DNA of 64,000 nt from Novosphingobium sp. FSW06-99 (lineage in GTDB: Bacteria; Pseudomonadota; Alphaproteobacteria; Sphingomonadales; Sphingomonadaceae), in assembly GCF_001519065.1 (NCBI RefSeq), contig NZ_KQ954257.1, positions 186,001 to 250,000 of the forward strand. The letters run 5' to 3'. The notes under the pieces were generated by a model. The model did no database searches and was not told the origin of the DNA. It saw nothing but the letters and a program-made list of their open reading frames with translations. This document shows, piece by piece, positions 47,772 through 55,019 of the stretch; within the stretch, counting starts at the first letter, position 1, and each line of letters starts with the position of its first letter. The position numbers and the translations under genes are program-made.

Positions 47772-47810
47772 GGGATGCAAGGGCAATAGCCCTTGCCCGC
47801 CGGAGGCACC
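47772..47810 (-). repeat. dispersed palindromic repeat, inverted copy
   Basis: GGGATGCAAGGGC-AATA-GCCCTTGC followed by CCGCCGGAGGCACC. Inverted relative to the copy at 46922, so the two face each other across about 810 bases of low-GC sequence with the duplicated gene. Confidence 0.8.
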
Positions 47811-47830
47811 TTCACCCCCTGCCAGAGCCC

Positions 47831-47866
47831 AAAAAAACACCCGCCGGATCGCTCTCCGACGGGTGT
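47831..47866 (-). terminator. intrinsic terminator of glpX
   Basis: On the minus strand an 11-pair stem (ACACCCGTCGG/CCGGCGGGTGT, one mismatch) is followed by seven T residues. It ends the glpX transcript, about 20 bases after its stop. Confidence 0.85.
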
Positions 47867-47888
47867 TCGCGTTTGTTATACCGGCGGA

Positions 47889-48884
47889 TCACCCCTTCGG
47901 GCGGCGATGTTCGCCCTTGACCCAGCGCACGGTGCCCGAGCTGGCGCGCATGACCACGCTTTCGGTGGTCATCATGCCTGACTTGTGGCGTTTGACGCCT
48001 GCCAGCAAGGAGCCGTCGGTGACGCCGGTGGCGGCGAAGATGCAGTCGCCCTTGGCCAGTTCGGTCAGGTCGTATTGCTTGTTCAGGTCGGTGATGCCCC
48101 ATTTCTTGGCGCGGGCGCGTTCGTCGTCGTTGCGGAACACCAGGCGGCCTTTGAACTGGCCGCCGACGCAGCGCAGGGCTGCGGCGGCGAGCACGCCTTC
48201 GGGGGCGCCGCCCTGGCCGATGTAGAGGTCGATGCCGGTTTCTTCATCGGCGACCGCGATCACGCCGGCGACATCGCCATCGGGGATCAGCGTGATGCCG
48301 CAGCCCAGGCCGCGCAGTTCGGCGATGATATCGGTGTGGCGGGCGCGGTCGAGCACGCAGACGGTCAGGTCGCCGGGGGCCACACCTTTGGCGGTGGCAA
48401 CGGCGGTCACGTTTTCGGTGACGGTTCTGTCGAGATCGATGATGCCTGCGGGATAGCCGGGGCCGACCGCGATCTTGTCCATATAGACGTCGGGGGCGTT
48501 CAGCAGCCCGCCTTCTTCGGCGACGGCCAGCACGGCCAGCGCGTTGGGCCCGGCCTTGGCGGTGATGGTGGTGCCTTCCAGCGGATCGAGCGCGATATCG
48601 ATCTTGGGCCCTTTGCCGGGGGCGAGGCCGACTTTTTCGCCGATGAACAGCATCGGCGCTTCGTCGCGTTCGCCTTCGCCGATGACCACGGTGCCGTCCA
48701 TGTAGAGTTCGTTGAGCGCGATGCGCATGGCCTCGACGGCGGCGGCGTCGGCGGCCTTTTCATCGCCGCGTCCGATCAGCTTTGCCGCGCCGATCGCTGC
48801 CGCTTCGGTCACGCGGACCATTTCGAGAACGAGGACGCGATCGAGTACCTTGGACGGAGCGGGTTGTGCTATGGGTTGGGTCAC
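47889..48884 (-). CDS. glpX: class II fructose-1,6-bisphosphatase
   Basis: Gluconeogenic enzyme removing the C1 phosphate of fructose-1,6-bisphosphate, 331 residues. It contains GEGERDEAPMLFIGE and the metal/phosphate motif DPLEGTTITAKAGPNA, IIDLDRT, and GQGGAPEGVLAAAALRC. I placed the start at the GTG giving MTQPIAQPAPSKVLDRVLVLEM because AGGGA is six bases before it and this matches the family length; the open frame further upstream is antisense to the next gene. It diverges from a small secreted-protein gene. Confidence 0.95.
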   Translation of the reverse strand: MTQPIAQPAPSKVLDRVLVLEMVRVTEAAAIGAAKLIGRGDEKAADAAAVEAMRIALNELYMDGTVVIGEGERDEAPMLFIGEKVGLAPGKGPKIDIALDPLEGTTITAKAGPNALAVLAVAEEGGLLNAPDVYMDKIAVGPGYPAGIIDLDRTVTENVTAVATAKGVAPGDLTVCVLDRARHTDIIAELRGLGCGITLIPDGDVAGVIAVADEETGIDLYIGQGGAPEGVLAAAALRCVGGQFKGRLVFRNDDERARAKKWGITDLNKQYDLTELAKGDCIFAATGVTDGSLLAGVKRHKSGMMTTESVVMRASSGTVRWVKGEHRRPKG

Positions 48885-48960
48885 GGTATTTCCCTGCTTA
48901 GGTGGGCGAGGACGACGGGCGCGCAGACGTATGCATCGCCCTAGACTGAGGAAGACCATT

Positions 48961-49461
48961 TTGTCGAGAGTGCCGCACCTTCTTCTTGGACTGGCCCTGC
49001 TGAGCGCACCGCTGGCCCATGTCGTTGCGCAGACTGCGCCTCCGACAGCGCCTGCCACGCGAACCGATCTGCCGCCGATTCCGCAATTGCCGCCAGAGGT
49101 CGACGATGACGCGACGAAGGACGACGGCAATCTGGCCGAGCGCCTGCTGGTGGCTCCGCGCGAACCGCGTTGCGACGACAACGGCCAGATTGGCGGGATC
49201 ACCGTATGCGCGAAGAAAAAAGACAATTCGCAAAATCGCCTGCCGATCACCAGCGGGTTGAATCGCGAAACCGCCACGGCGGATGGTTTGCCGCGCGCGC
49301 CCGACGTGATGGGCAACCGCATCACCGGTCACAGCATCAAGTTCGGCTGCATTGTCTGCCCGCAAGCGATGCTGCCCGATATCGATTTCAGCCTGATGCC
49401 GGCCGACCCGATCGGATCGGACGCCGACCGCATCGGCAAGGGCGAGATCCGCGGCAACTGA
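48961..49461 (+). CDS. small secreted protein with paired cysteines, unknown function
   Basis: About 166 residues. The TTG at 48961 is eight bases after GAGGAA and gives a good signal peptide (VPHLLLGLALLSAPLAHVVA); an in-frame ATG at 48931 has no ribosome site and would add ten charged residues, so the start is uncertain. The mature part has a proline-rich acidic segment, then RCDD and ITVCAKKK, a cysteine pair of the sort common in small exported proteins of Sphingomonadales, and a second pair in FGCIVC. Disulfide bonds are likely. No enzymatic motif seen. Confidence 0.6.
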   Translation: MSRVPHLLLGLALLSAPLAHVVAQTAPPTAPATRTDLPPIPQLPPEVDDDATKDDGNLAERLLVAPREPRCDDNGQIGGITVCAKKKDNSQNRLPITSGLNRETATADGLPRAPDVMGNRITGHSIKFGCIVCPQAMLPDIDFSLMPADPIGSDADRIGKGEIRGN

Positions 49462-49496
49462 TCCTCCCCGGCACGGACAGGATCAGGAAAGAGCAA

Positions 49497-50813
49497 CTAA
49501 TCCTCCAGGATATGCATCACCAGGGGCGGCTCGGCCAGGCTGGGTGAGCCGTCGAGCAGGCGCAGCGCTTCGGCGATCGCGCTTTCGGGGCCATGGTGGG
49601 TGACCAGTGAAACCAGCGCGCGGCTTTCGCCTGCGACATCGACGCGGCCTTTCTGGATCAGGCTTTCGATCGACACCCCGGCATCGCGCATGGCGGCGGC
49701 GATTTCGGCCAGGGTGCCGGGGCGGTCGGCGACGGTGAAGCGCAGATAGGCCTTGCCGGCGCGGTGCCCGCTGTCGGCGCGTTGGGCCGGTTCCAGTTCA
49801 GCCGCCGGGATCGAAAACGGCGCGCCGATATCGCCGCGCGCGATGTCGATCAGGTCGGCCACCACCGCGCTGGCGGTCGGGCCATCGCCCGCGCCCGCGC
49901 CCTGAAACAGCAGGCGACCGACGAAGTTGCCTTCGGCCACCACAGCGTTGGTGGCGCCATCGACATGCGCCAGCGGGTGGTCGCGGTGGACCAGATGCGG
50001 GTGCACGCGCTGGAACAGCCGGGTCTGGCCATCGGTGCCGGTTTCGATCTCGGCCATGCCGATCAGACGGATATAATAGCCCAGGGCATCGGCCTGCGCG
50101 ATATCGGCGGCCAGCACGCGGCGGATGCCGGTGACTGTGACCGCGCCGAAATCGATCACCGTGCCGAACGCGATCGAGGCAAGGATCGACAGCTTGTGCG
50201 CGGCATCGATGCCGTCGATGTCGAAGCTCGGGTCGGATTCGGCATAGCCCTTGGCCTGGGCTTCGGCGAGCACGTCGGCAAAGTCGCGGCCGGTGTCTTC
50301 CATCGTCGACAGGATATAGTTGCAGGTGCCGTTGAGGATGCCATAGACGCGATGGATGTAATTGGCCGCCGCGCCTTCTTTCAGTCCCTTGATCACCGGG
50401 ATGCCGCCGGCCACCGCCGCTTCAAAGCGCAGTGCGCAGTGCGCGGCTTCGGCGCGGGTGGCCAGTTCCAGCCCGTGATGCGCAATCATTGCCTTGTTGG
50501 CGGTCACCAGACCCTTGCCGGCTTCGAACGTGGTGCGTGCCAGTGCCAGTGCTGGGCCATCGGCACCGCCGACCAGTTCGACCACCACATCGACATCGGG
50601 GCGTTCGCCCAGAATGACCATGTCGTCTTCCCAGGCATAGCGTGTGGCGTCGAATCCACGATTCTTGCCCCGGTTGCGCGCACTGATCGCTGTGATCACG
50701 ATCGGGCGCCCGGCGCGCCGCGCGATCAGGTCGGCATTGGCTTCGATCAGCCGGACCACCCCGCCGCCGACTGTTCCCAGTCCGGCCAGCGCGATGCGCA
50801 ATGGTTCGCTCAT
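49497..50813 (-). CDS. hom: homoserine dehydrogenase
   Basis: Reduces aspartate semialdehyde to homoserine for threonine, methionine and isoleucine synthesis. It has 438 residues and is monofunctional. The NAD(P)-binding motif GLGTVGGGVV is at residues 11-20; the catalytic domain shows ANKAMIAHHG, AAVAGGIPVIKGL and GILNGTCNYILSTM. A C-terminal ACT domain (about the last 85 residues, RFTVADRPGTLAEIA) implies feedback inhibition by threonine. GAGGATATC precedes the ATG. It is probably not cotranscribed with its upstream neighbour. Confidence 0.96.
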   Translation of the reverse strand: MSEPLRIALAGLGTVGGGVVRLIEANADLIARRAGRPIVITAISARNRGKNRGFDATRYAWEDDMVILGERPDVDVVVELVGGADGPALALARTTFEAGKGLVTANKAMIAHHGLELATRAEAAHCALRFEAAVAGGIPVIKGLKEGAAANYIHRVYGILNGTCNYILSTMEDTGRDFADVLAEAQAKGYAESDPSFDIDGIDAAHKLSILASIAFGTVIDFGAVTVTGIRRVLAADIAQADALGYYIRLIGMAEIETGTDGQTRLFQRVHPHLVHRDHPLAHVDGATNAVVAEGNFVGRLLFQGAGAGDGPTASAVVADLIDIARGDIGAPFSIPAAELEPAQRADSGHRAGKAYLRFTVADRPGTLAEIAAAMRDAGVSIESLIQKGRVDVAGESRALVSLVTHHGPESAIAEALRLLDGSPSLAEPPLVMHILED

Positions 50814-50889
50814 GATATCCTCTTTGCCTCAGCCACGGCCTGTCCCCTAAAGCATCGTGCGCGCAAACGGGAACCGGTTTTTTGAGGCG

Positions 50890-50909
50890 CGCGCCCGATT
50901 CCGGGCGCG
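50890..50909. other. hairpin between hom and the upstream gene
   Basis: CGCGCCCG-ATTC-CGGGCGCG, an eight-pair stem just after the stop of the secreted protein gene. No T-tract follows on either strand, so termination is uncertain. Confidence 0.35.
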
Positions 50910-50915
50910 TCTATG

Positions 50916-51845
50916 TCAACGATGCGCCCGGTTCCGCGCGCAGGGCCCCAGATCGTGCAGCACCTGCGCATAGTCTTCGGCGGCGATCCGGTTGTCGGCC
51001 TCGGTTGCCGAAATGCCCGCGCGCGCGGGCAGCGCGGGCGGCAGCGAACAGGCCAGCCGATACCAGGCCAGCGTACGTGGCTGGGGTGGCTGGGCGGCCT
51101 GATCGACGATTTCGCTGAAGCTGACGCCCCAGCGGGTCGGCTCGCCAGGGCGCCGTACCACCGAAATCGAGACCGGCTTGCTGTTGGCGGTGGCAAAGAA
51201 GAATTGCGTTTCGCCTTCGCCGATCAGGTTGCCCGGCACGTGCAGGGCCTCGCGCACACCGGTGATCCGGGGCGGGGCGGCAGGATTGATCAGCTCGGTC
51301 AGGATCGCACGGACCTGGTTTTCCAGCCCGGCGTTCCAGGCAAACATGGTGTCCGACGCGGTCAGTTGCAGCTCGCCCGGCTTGCCCGGCACGACGTTGC
51401 CAAACAGCAGGACTTGCGCCTTGGCCAGCCTGGGCACTTTGCCGCGCGCATCGAGGGGCACATCGGCGAGGAACCGCAGCGATTCGCCAAGGTCGGGCCC
51501 GACCAGCAGTGCAGCGGTGTCAGCCTCGATATAAAGGCGGACAAAACCGGGCGCCAGACCGGGTGATTCTTCGGGTTTGAGCTTGCTTTGGCGGTGCACC
51601 GTGGCGCGCACCACCACCGGGCTGGCCTGCGCCAGATCGACCAGATCGGCATATGTCTGTCCGTCGGTATCAAGCGGTGCTGCAACCCCTTCCGCAGGGC
51701 CTGAAACCGCGCCTTGTCCGCCTGCCAGGGCCCCGGAATCCTGCGCATTCCGGGCAACTGCGATGCCAGACGGCGCAACCGCCGACAGGGTCAGCGCGGT
51801 AGCGTAAAAGGCAGTTGCAAGAGGGCGGCAAAGCGGCTTTGTCAT
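50916..51845 (-). CDS. exported protein of unknown function
   Basis: A 309-residue protein with a signal peptide (LATAFYATALTLSAVAPSGIAVA). No named domain is recognised. The mature protein has a TYADLVDLAQASPVVVRATV opening, several repeats of beta-type sequence (LRFLADVPLDARGKVPRL), a middle segment containing FFFATANSKPVSISVVRR and a Cys near each end of the last 60 residues. The start has AGGACC before it. It faces the tonB operon divergently across 378 bases, so a link to envelope energetics is possible but unproven. Confidence 0.7.
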   Translation of the reverse strand: MTKPLCRPLATAFYATALTLSAVAPSGIAVARNAQDSGALAGGQGAVSGPAEGVAAPLDTDGQTYADLVDLAQASPVVVRATVHRQSKLKPEESPGLAPGFVRLYIEADTAALLVGPDLGESLRFLADVPLDARGKVPRLAKAQVLLFGNVVPGKPGELQLTASDTMFAWNAGLENQVRAILTELINPAAPPRITGVREALHVPGNLIGEGETQFFFATANSKPVSISVVRRPGEPTRWGVSFSEIVDQAAQPPQPRTLAWYRLACSLPPALPARAGISATEADNRIAAEDYAQVLHDLGPCARNRAHR

Positions 51846-52223
51846 GGTCAGGTCCTGGTTGTTGCGGGGGGCATTTCACACTCCTGCCAGGCGGGTCAAG
51901 AAGCCAATGTATCGTGAATCAAGGGTGAACCGATAAAGGAATTGCGCGGTCCAACCTTCGGCGTTAAAGCTTGGCCTCGATCGGGCAAACCATAAACAAA
52001 TGCTTGACGAGTGCCGCCACCGGGCCCCTTGCGCCGACACTTGTGTCACGCCGGGGCTGGCTCGGGGTCGGCGGACCGGGTTGCCGGCAGGGTGGAATGA
52101 AATCGCTGGATTGGCCAGTCGGGCGGGACGGTGATTCCGCTCGTGGCTCCGTCTTGGTCTTTGACGTCGGGATTCCTCCGCCTGTCAGGGGCCGGGGGAA
52201 AGATCATGGAGTAAAGAAGCTGA
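51846..52223. other. divergent region upstream of tonB
   Basis: Non-coding gap. I see no credible ORF, no repeat and no clear Fur-box-like element. The promoters for the exported-protein gene and for tonB must lie here, but no element stands out enough to mark. A TTGACG at 52001 lacks a matching -10. Confidence 0.4.
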
Positions 52224-52883
52224 ATGGCTTACGCTGACCAACAGATGAGCGGTAACAAGATCACCGCGCTCATCATCGTTGCTCTTCTTCATGTCGTTGT
52301 CGGCTACGCGCTGGTCACTGGCCTCGCGTACTCGGCCTTCAAGAAGATCAAGGAGGTGACCACCGCGGTCAAGATTGACCCGGACAAGCCGCCACCACCA
52401 CCGCCGCCACCGCCGCCGAAGACGGATACACCTCCGCCTCCGCCGATTGTGGCGCCGCCCCCACCCATCCAATTGAACTTCGCGCCGCCGCCGATTCAGA
52501 CTGTGCAGACGCCTCCTCCGCCGGCTCCTCCGCCGCCGGTCGTGGCCGTGCCTGCGCCGCCTGCACCGCCGCCACCGCGCTTTTCGCCGAAGGCGGCCGT
52601 TCCCAAGGGTCACCCAAACGAATGGGCATCGGATAACGATTACCCGACGCGTGCGCTTCAGCTTGGTCAGGAAGGCGTAACCGGCTTCCGTCTGAGCATT
52701 GGCACCGACGGGAAAGTCGCGAGCTGCGACATCACCCGCTCCAGCGGTAGTCCCGAACTGGACAAGACAACCTGTGACCTGATCCGGCGCCGTGCGCGCT
52801 TCAGTCCGGCCACAGATGGTGACGGGAACCCGACCACGGGTGCCTACAGCAGTCAGGTCCGCTGGCAGATTCCGAAGGATTGA
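52224..52883 (+). CDS. tonB: energy transducer TonB
   Basis: Couples the inner-membrane proton gradient, via ExbB/ExbD, to outer-membrane TonB-dependent receptors. It has 219 residues. The N-terminal membrane anchor is at about residues 13-35 (TALIIVALLHVVVGYALVTG, with the conserved His). A long proline-rich spacer (residues 54-119) spans the periplasm, with runs of up to ten prolines and none of the usual Lys/Glu-Pro repeats. The C-terminal TonB domain is about residues 132-217. It is first in the four-gene tonB-exbB-exbD-exbD cluster. Confidence 0.93.
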   Translation: MAYADQQMSGNKITALIIVALLHVVVGYALVTGLAYSAFKKIKEVTTAVKIDPDKPPPPPPPPPPKTDTPPPPPIVAPPPPIQLNFAPPPIQTVQTPPPPAPPPPVVAVPAPPAPPPPRFSPKAAVPKGHPNEWASDNDYPTRALQLGQEGVTGFRLSIGTDGKVASCDITRSSGSPELDKTTCDLIRRRARFSPATDGDGNPTTGAYSSQVRWQIPKD

Positions 52884-52982
52884 TCGCGACGCGTTCGCAC
52901 ATGCCCTTCGGTCCTGCCGGACCACATCCATTTATCGCCCATTTTTTTACCCTTTTTGCGAATTCTTGAGAGGAAGATCGGA

Positions 52983-53744
52983 ATGCTCATTCAGACGCTC
53001 GCTGCGGCCGCGACCAGTGCTGCGCCGCAGAACAAGTTCGGCTTCGTCGAAGCTCTTCAGGCCGGCGGCTTCATTTCCTATGCAACGGTGTCGATCCTCG
53101 GCATCATGTCGTTCGGTTCGTTCTTCATCCTGTTCACCAAGTGGTTTGAACAGACCAAGGTGATTGGCCAGTACCGTTCGGGCGTGCCCACGTTCTGGCG
53201 CGCAGGCTCGCTGAAGGAAGGCGTTGCCAAGCTGGAAAAGAACAGCGCATGGCGCCAGATCGTCGACGACGGCATCCTGGCCGAAGATCAGACCACCAAG
53301 CTGGTTGACCAGACCGAAGCCCACGACTGGCTGCACGGTTCGCTCGCCCGTTCGGAAGCCACGATCAACGCCAAGCTTGCTGGCGGCCTGCCGTTCCTGG
53401 CAACCGTGGGTGCAACCTCGCCGTTCATCGGTCTGTTCGGTACGGTGGTCGGCATCTATCGCGCGCTGATCGCGATCGGTCTCGCCGGTTCGGCCTCGAT
53501 CGACAAGGTCGCGGGCCCCGTCGGTGAAGCGCTGATCATGACCGCGCTCGGTCTGCTCGTCGCGGTTCCCGCGGTGCTCGCCTACAACTACCTGCAGGCA
53601 CGCAACAAGCGCATCGCCGAACTGCTGACCAGCTTCAGCACCGACGTGCTTGCGAACATTGCTTCGCACGGTGCGGTGAAGCCGGCTCTGCCGGCCGCTG
53701 CTGCCGCGAAGCCTGCGGCTCCTGCTGCTGCGCCCAAGAAGTAA
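52983..53744 (+). CDS. exbB: biopolymer transport protein ExbB
   Basis: Proton-channel subunit of the TonB energising complex, 253 residues. The ATG at 52983 is preceded by AGAGGAAG; an earlier in-frame ATG is ignored. Three membrane segments are visible: after residue 28 (ISYATVSILGIMSFGSFFIL), and the pair near residues 135-160 (GATSPFIGLFGTVVGIYRAL) and 180-200 (GEALIMTALGLLVAVPAVLA) with the conserved Thr and Pro positions. The tail is Ala/Pro/Lys rich. It lies about 100 bases after tonB. Confidence 0.93.
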   Translation: MLIQTLAAAATSAAPQNKFGFVEALQAGGFISYATVSILGIMSFGSFFILFTKWFEQTKVIGQYRSGVPTFWRAGSLKEGVAKLEKNSAWRQIVDDGILAEDQTTKLVDQTEAHDWLHGSLARSEATINAKLAGGLPFLATVGATSPFIGLFGTVVGIYRALIAIGLAGSASIDKVAGPVGEALIMTALGLLVAVPAVLAYNYLQARNKRIAELLTSFSTDVLANIASHGAVKPALPAAAAAKPAAPAAAPKK

Positions 53745-53753
53745 TCAGACACC

Positions 53754-53780
53754 GGGGCCGGGTCGTTTCGATCCGGCCCC
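53754..53780 (+). terminator. hairpin between exbB and exbD
   Basis: GGGGCCGGGTCG-TTT-CGATCCGGCCCC, 12 pairs with one G-T wobble, followed by AGTTTTCC. It could reduce read-through and so set the ratio of ExbB to ExbD, as the two are needed in unequal amounts. Confidence 0.55.
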
Positions 53781-53858
53781 AGTTTTCCGGAAACGCGCGT
53801 GGCATGGTACTTTTCATCCACCCGTTCCACGCGGGGCAACTCGGATAGGATTTAACCA

Positions 53859-54386
53859 ATGGCAATGTCTGTAGGCGGCGGCGGAGAAGAACGCCCGATG
53901 TCGGACATCAACACCACGCCGCTCGTGGACGTGATGCTCGTGCTGCTGATCATCTTCCTCATTGCGGTTCCGGTGGCGATCCAGACCGTCGAAAAGCTGA
54001 AAGTTCCCATCCTCAAGTCCGAAGAAACCCAGGACAAGGTGGAAAACCTGCTGCTCGCCGTGGTCTCGACCGATGCTGCCGGGCGCAGCCCGAAACAGCC
54101 GGGCTATCAAGGGTCTTCGCCAACCGGCGAATGCCGCGTCTATGTCAACAACACCACGCCGGTCGACAACAACGAATTGTACAAGGCGGCCTACGACCGG
54201 CTTGACGCGATCGTGAAGCGCGAAGGTGGTGCGGCCAACATGGACCCGGAAAAGGTCCCCGAAGTCCACATTCGCGGCGACATCCACGTTCCGTGGAAAT
54301 GCATCGCGGGTGCGATCTACAACGTGCAGGCCGCGGGTTATCCCAAGGTCGGCTTCATCTCGACCCCAGTCGACCCCAACGGTTGA
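53859..54386 (+). CDS. exbD: ExbD/TolR family protein, longer paralogue
   Basis: Inner-membrane partner of ExbB, 175 residues. The N-terminal cytoplasmic tip (PMSDINTTPLVDVMLVLLII) carries the conserved membrane Asp of ExbD/TolR, the proton carrier. Compared with its neighbour it has an insertion of about 30 residues in the periplasmic domain (QPGYQGSSPTGECRVYVNN) and a second Cys downstream (VPWKCIAGAIYNV), so a disulfide is possible. AGGATTTAACC precedes the ATG. It is cotranscribed with the next gene. Confidence 0.92.
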   Translation: MAMSVGGGGEERPMSDINTTPLVDVMLVLLIIFLIAVPVAIQTVEKLKVPILKSEETQDKVENLLLAVVSTDAAGRSPKQPGYQGSSPTGECRVYVNNTTPVDNNELYKAAYDRLDAIVKREGGAANMDPEKVPEVHIRGDIHVPWKCIAGAIYNVQAAGYPKVGFISTPVDPNG

Positions 54387-54447
54387 GCCTGACGGCTTGA
54401 CCCTTCGGGTCAGTTCAACGGGATCCAGAGATTAAGGAGTACCACCC

Positions 54448-54888
54448 ATGGCAATGAGCGGCGGCAAGGACGATGGTTCGCCGATGATGGAAATGAACAC
54501 GACGCCGTTGATCGACGTCATGCTCGTTCTGCTCATCATGTTCATCATCACGATCCCCGTGGCCACCCATTCGGTGAGCGTCAACCTGCCTGTGTCGACG
54601 CCACCGCCCCCGAATGTTGTCGTCCAGCCGATCAAGAACAAGCTGGTGCTGACCGCGACCAACACGATCCTGTGGAATGGTTCGCCGGTCACCTTTGGCA
54701 ACCTTGTCTCGCTGCTTCAGGCGACCAAGGCGATGCCGGTCGAGCCGGAACTCCAGTTCCAGCCCGAAGCTTATGCCAACTATGAAATCGCGAACGAGAT
54801 CATCAAGATCATCTCCGATTCCAAAGTGACCAAGTTCGGCTTTGTCGGCAACGAGAACTACGCGGCGTTCACCAAGGCGGCGCAGTAA
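54448..54888 (+). CDS. exbD: ExbD/TolR family protein, shorter paralogue
   Basis: Second ExbD, 146 residues, with the same N-terminal helix (MMEMNTTPLIDVMLVLLIMF) and conserved Asp. The periplasmic domain has no cysteines and no insertion. AAGGAG is placed well before the ATG. Paired exbD genes after tonB-exbB also occur in Xanthomonas, where the second is dispensable for iron uptake but matters for other processes; roles here are not known. Confidence 0.92.
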   Translation: MAMSGGKDDGSPMMEMNTTPLIDVMLVLLIMFIITIPVATHSVSVNLPVSTPPPPNVVVQPIKNKLVLTATNTILWNGSPVTFGNLVSLLQATKAMPVEPELQFQPEAYANYEIANEIIKIISDSKVTKFGFVGNENYAAFTKAAQ

Positions 54889-54953
54889 GTTTCTCGCATG
54901 GCCCCAGACGGGGGACCGCTGCACACCATGCGGCGGGATTGCGGACCACATTG

Positions 54954-54989
54954 AAAAAAGGGGCGAGGCGCAAGCCTTGCCCCTTTTTT
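54954..54989. terminator. bidirectional terminator after exbD
   Basis: Six A residues, GGGGCGAGGC-GCAA-GCCTTGCCCC, six T residues: works for both the exbD transcript and the convergent helicase transcript. Confidence 0.9.
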
Positions 54990-55019
54990 CGGCCCTTTTT
55001 GCATGGGGCACTGCGCCGA

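Noticed and set aside
51971..52237. An 88-codon plus-strand frame upstream of tonB
   Set aside because: It overlaps the tonB start and has a Gly/Arg-rich composition without a recognisable domain or ribosome site.
52386..52590. Tandem CCGCCG-like repeat
   Set aside because: It is the coding sequence of the proline-rich spacer of TonB, not a repeat element.
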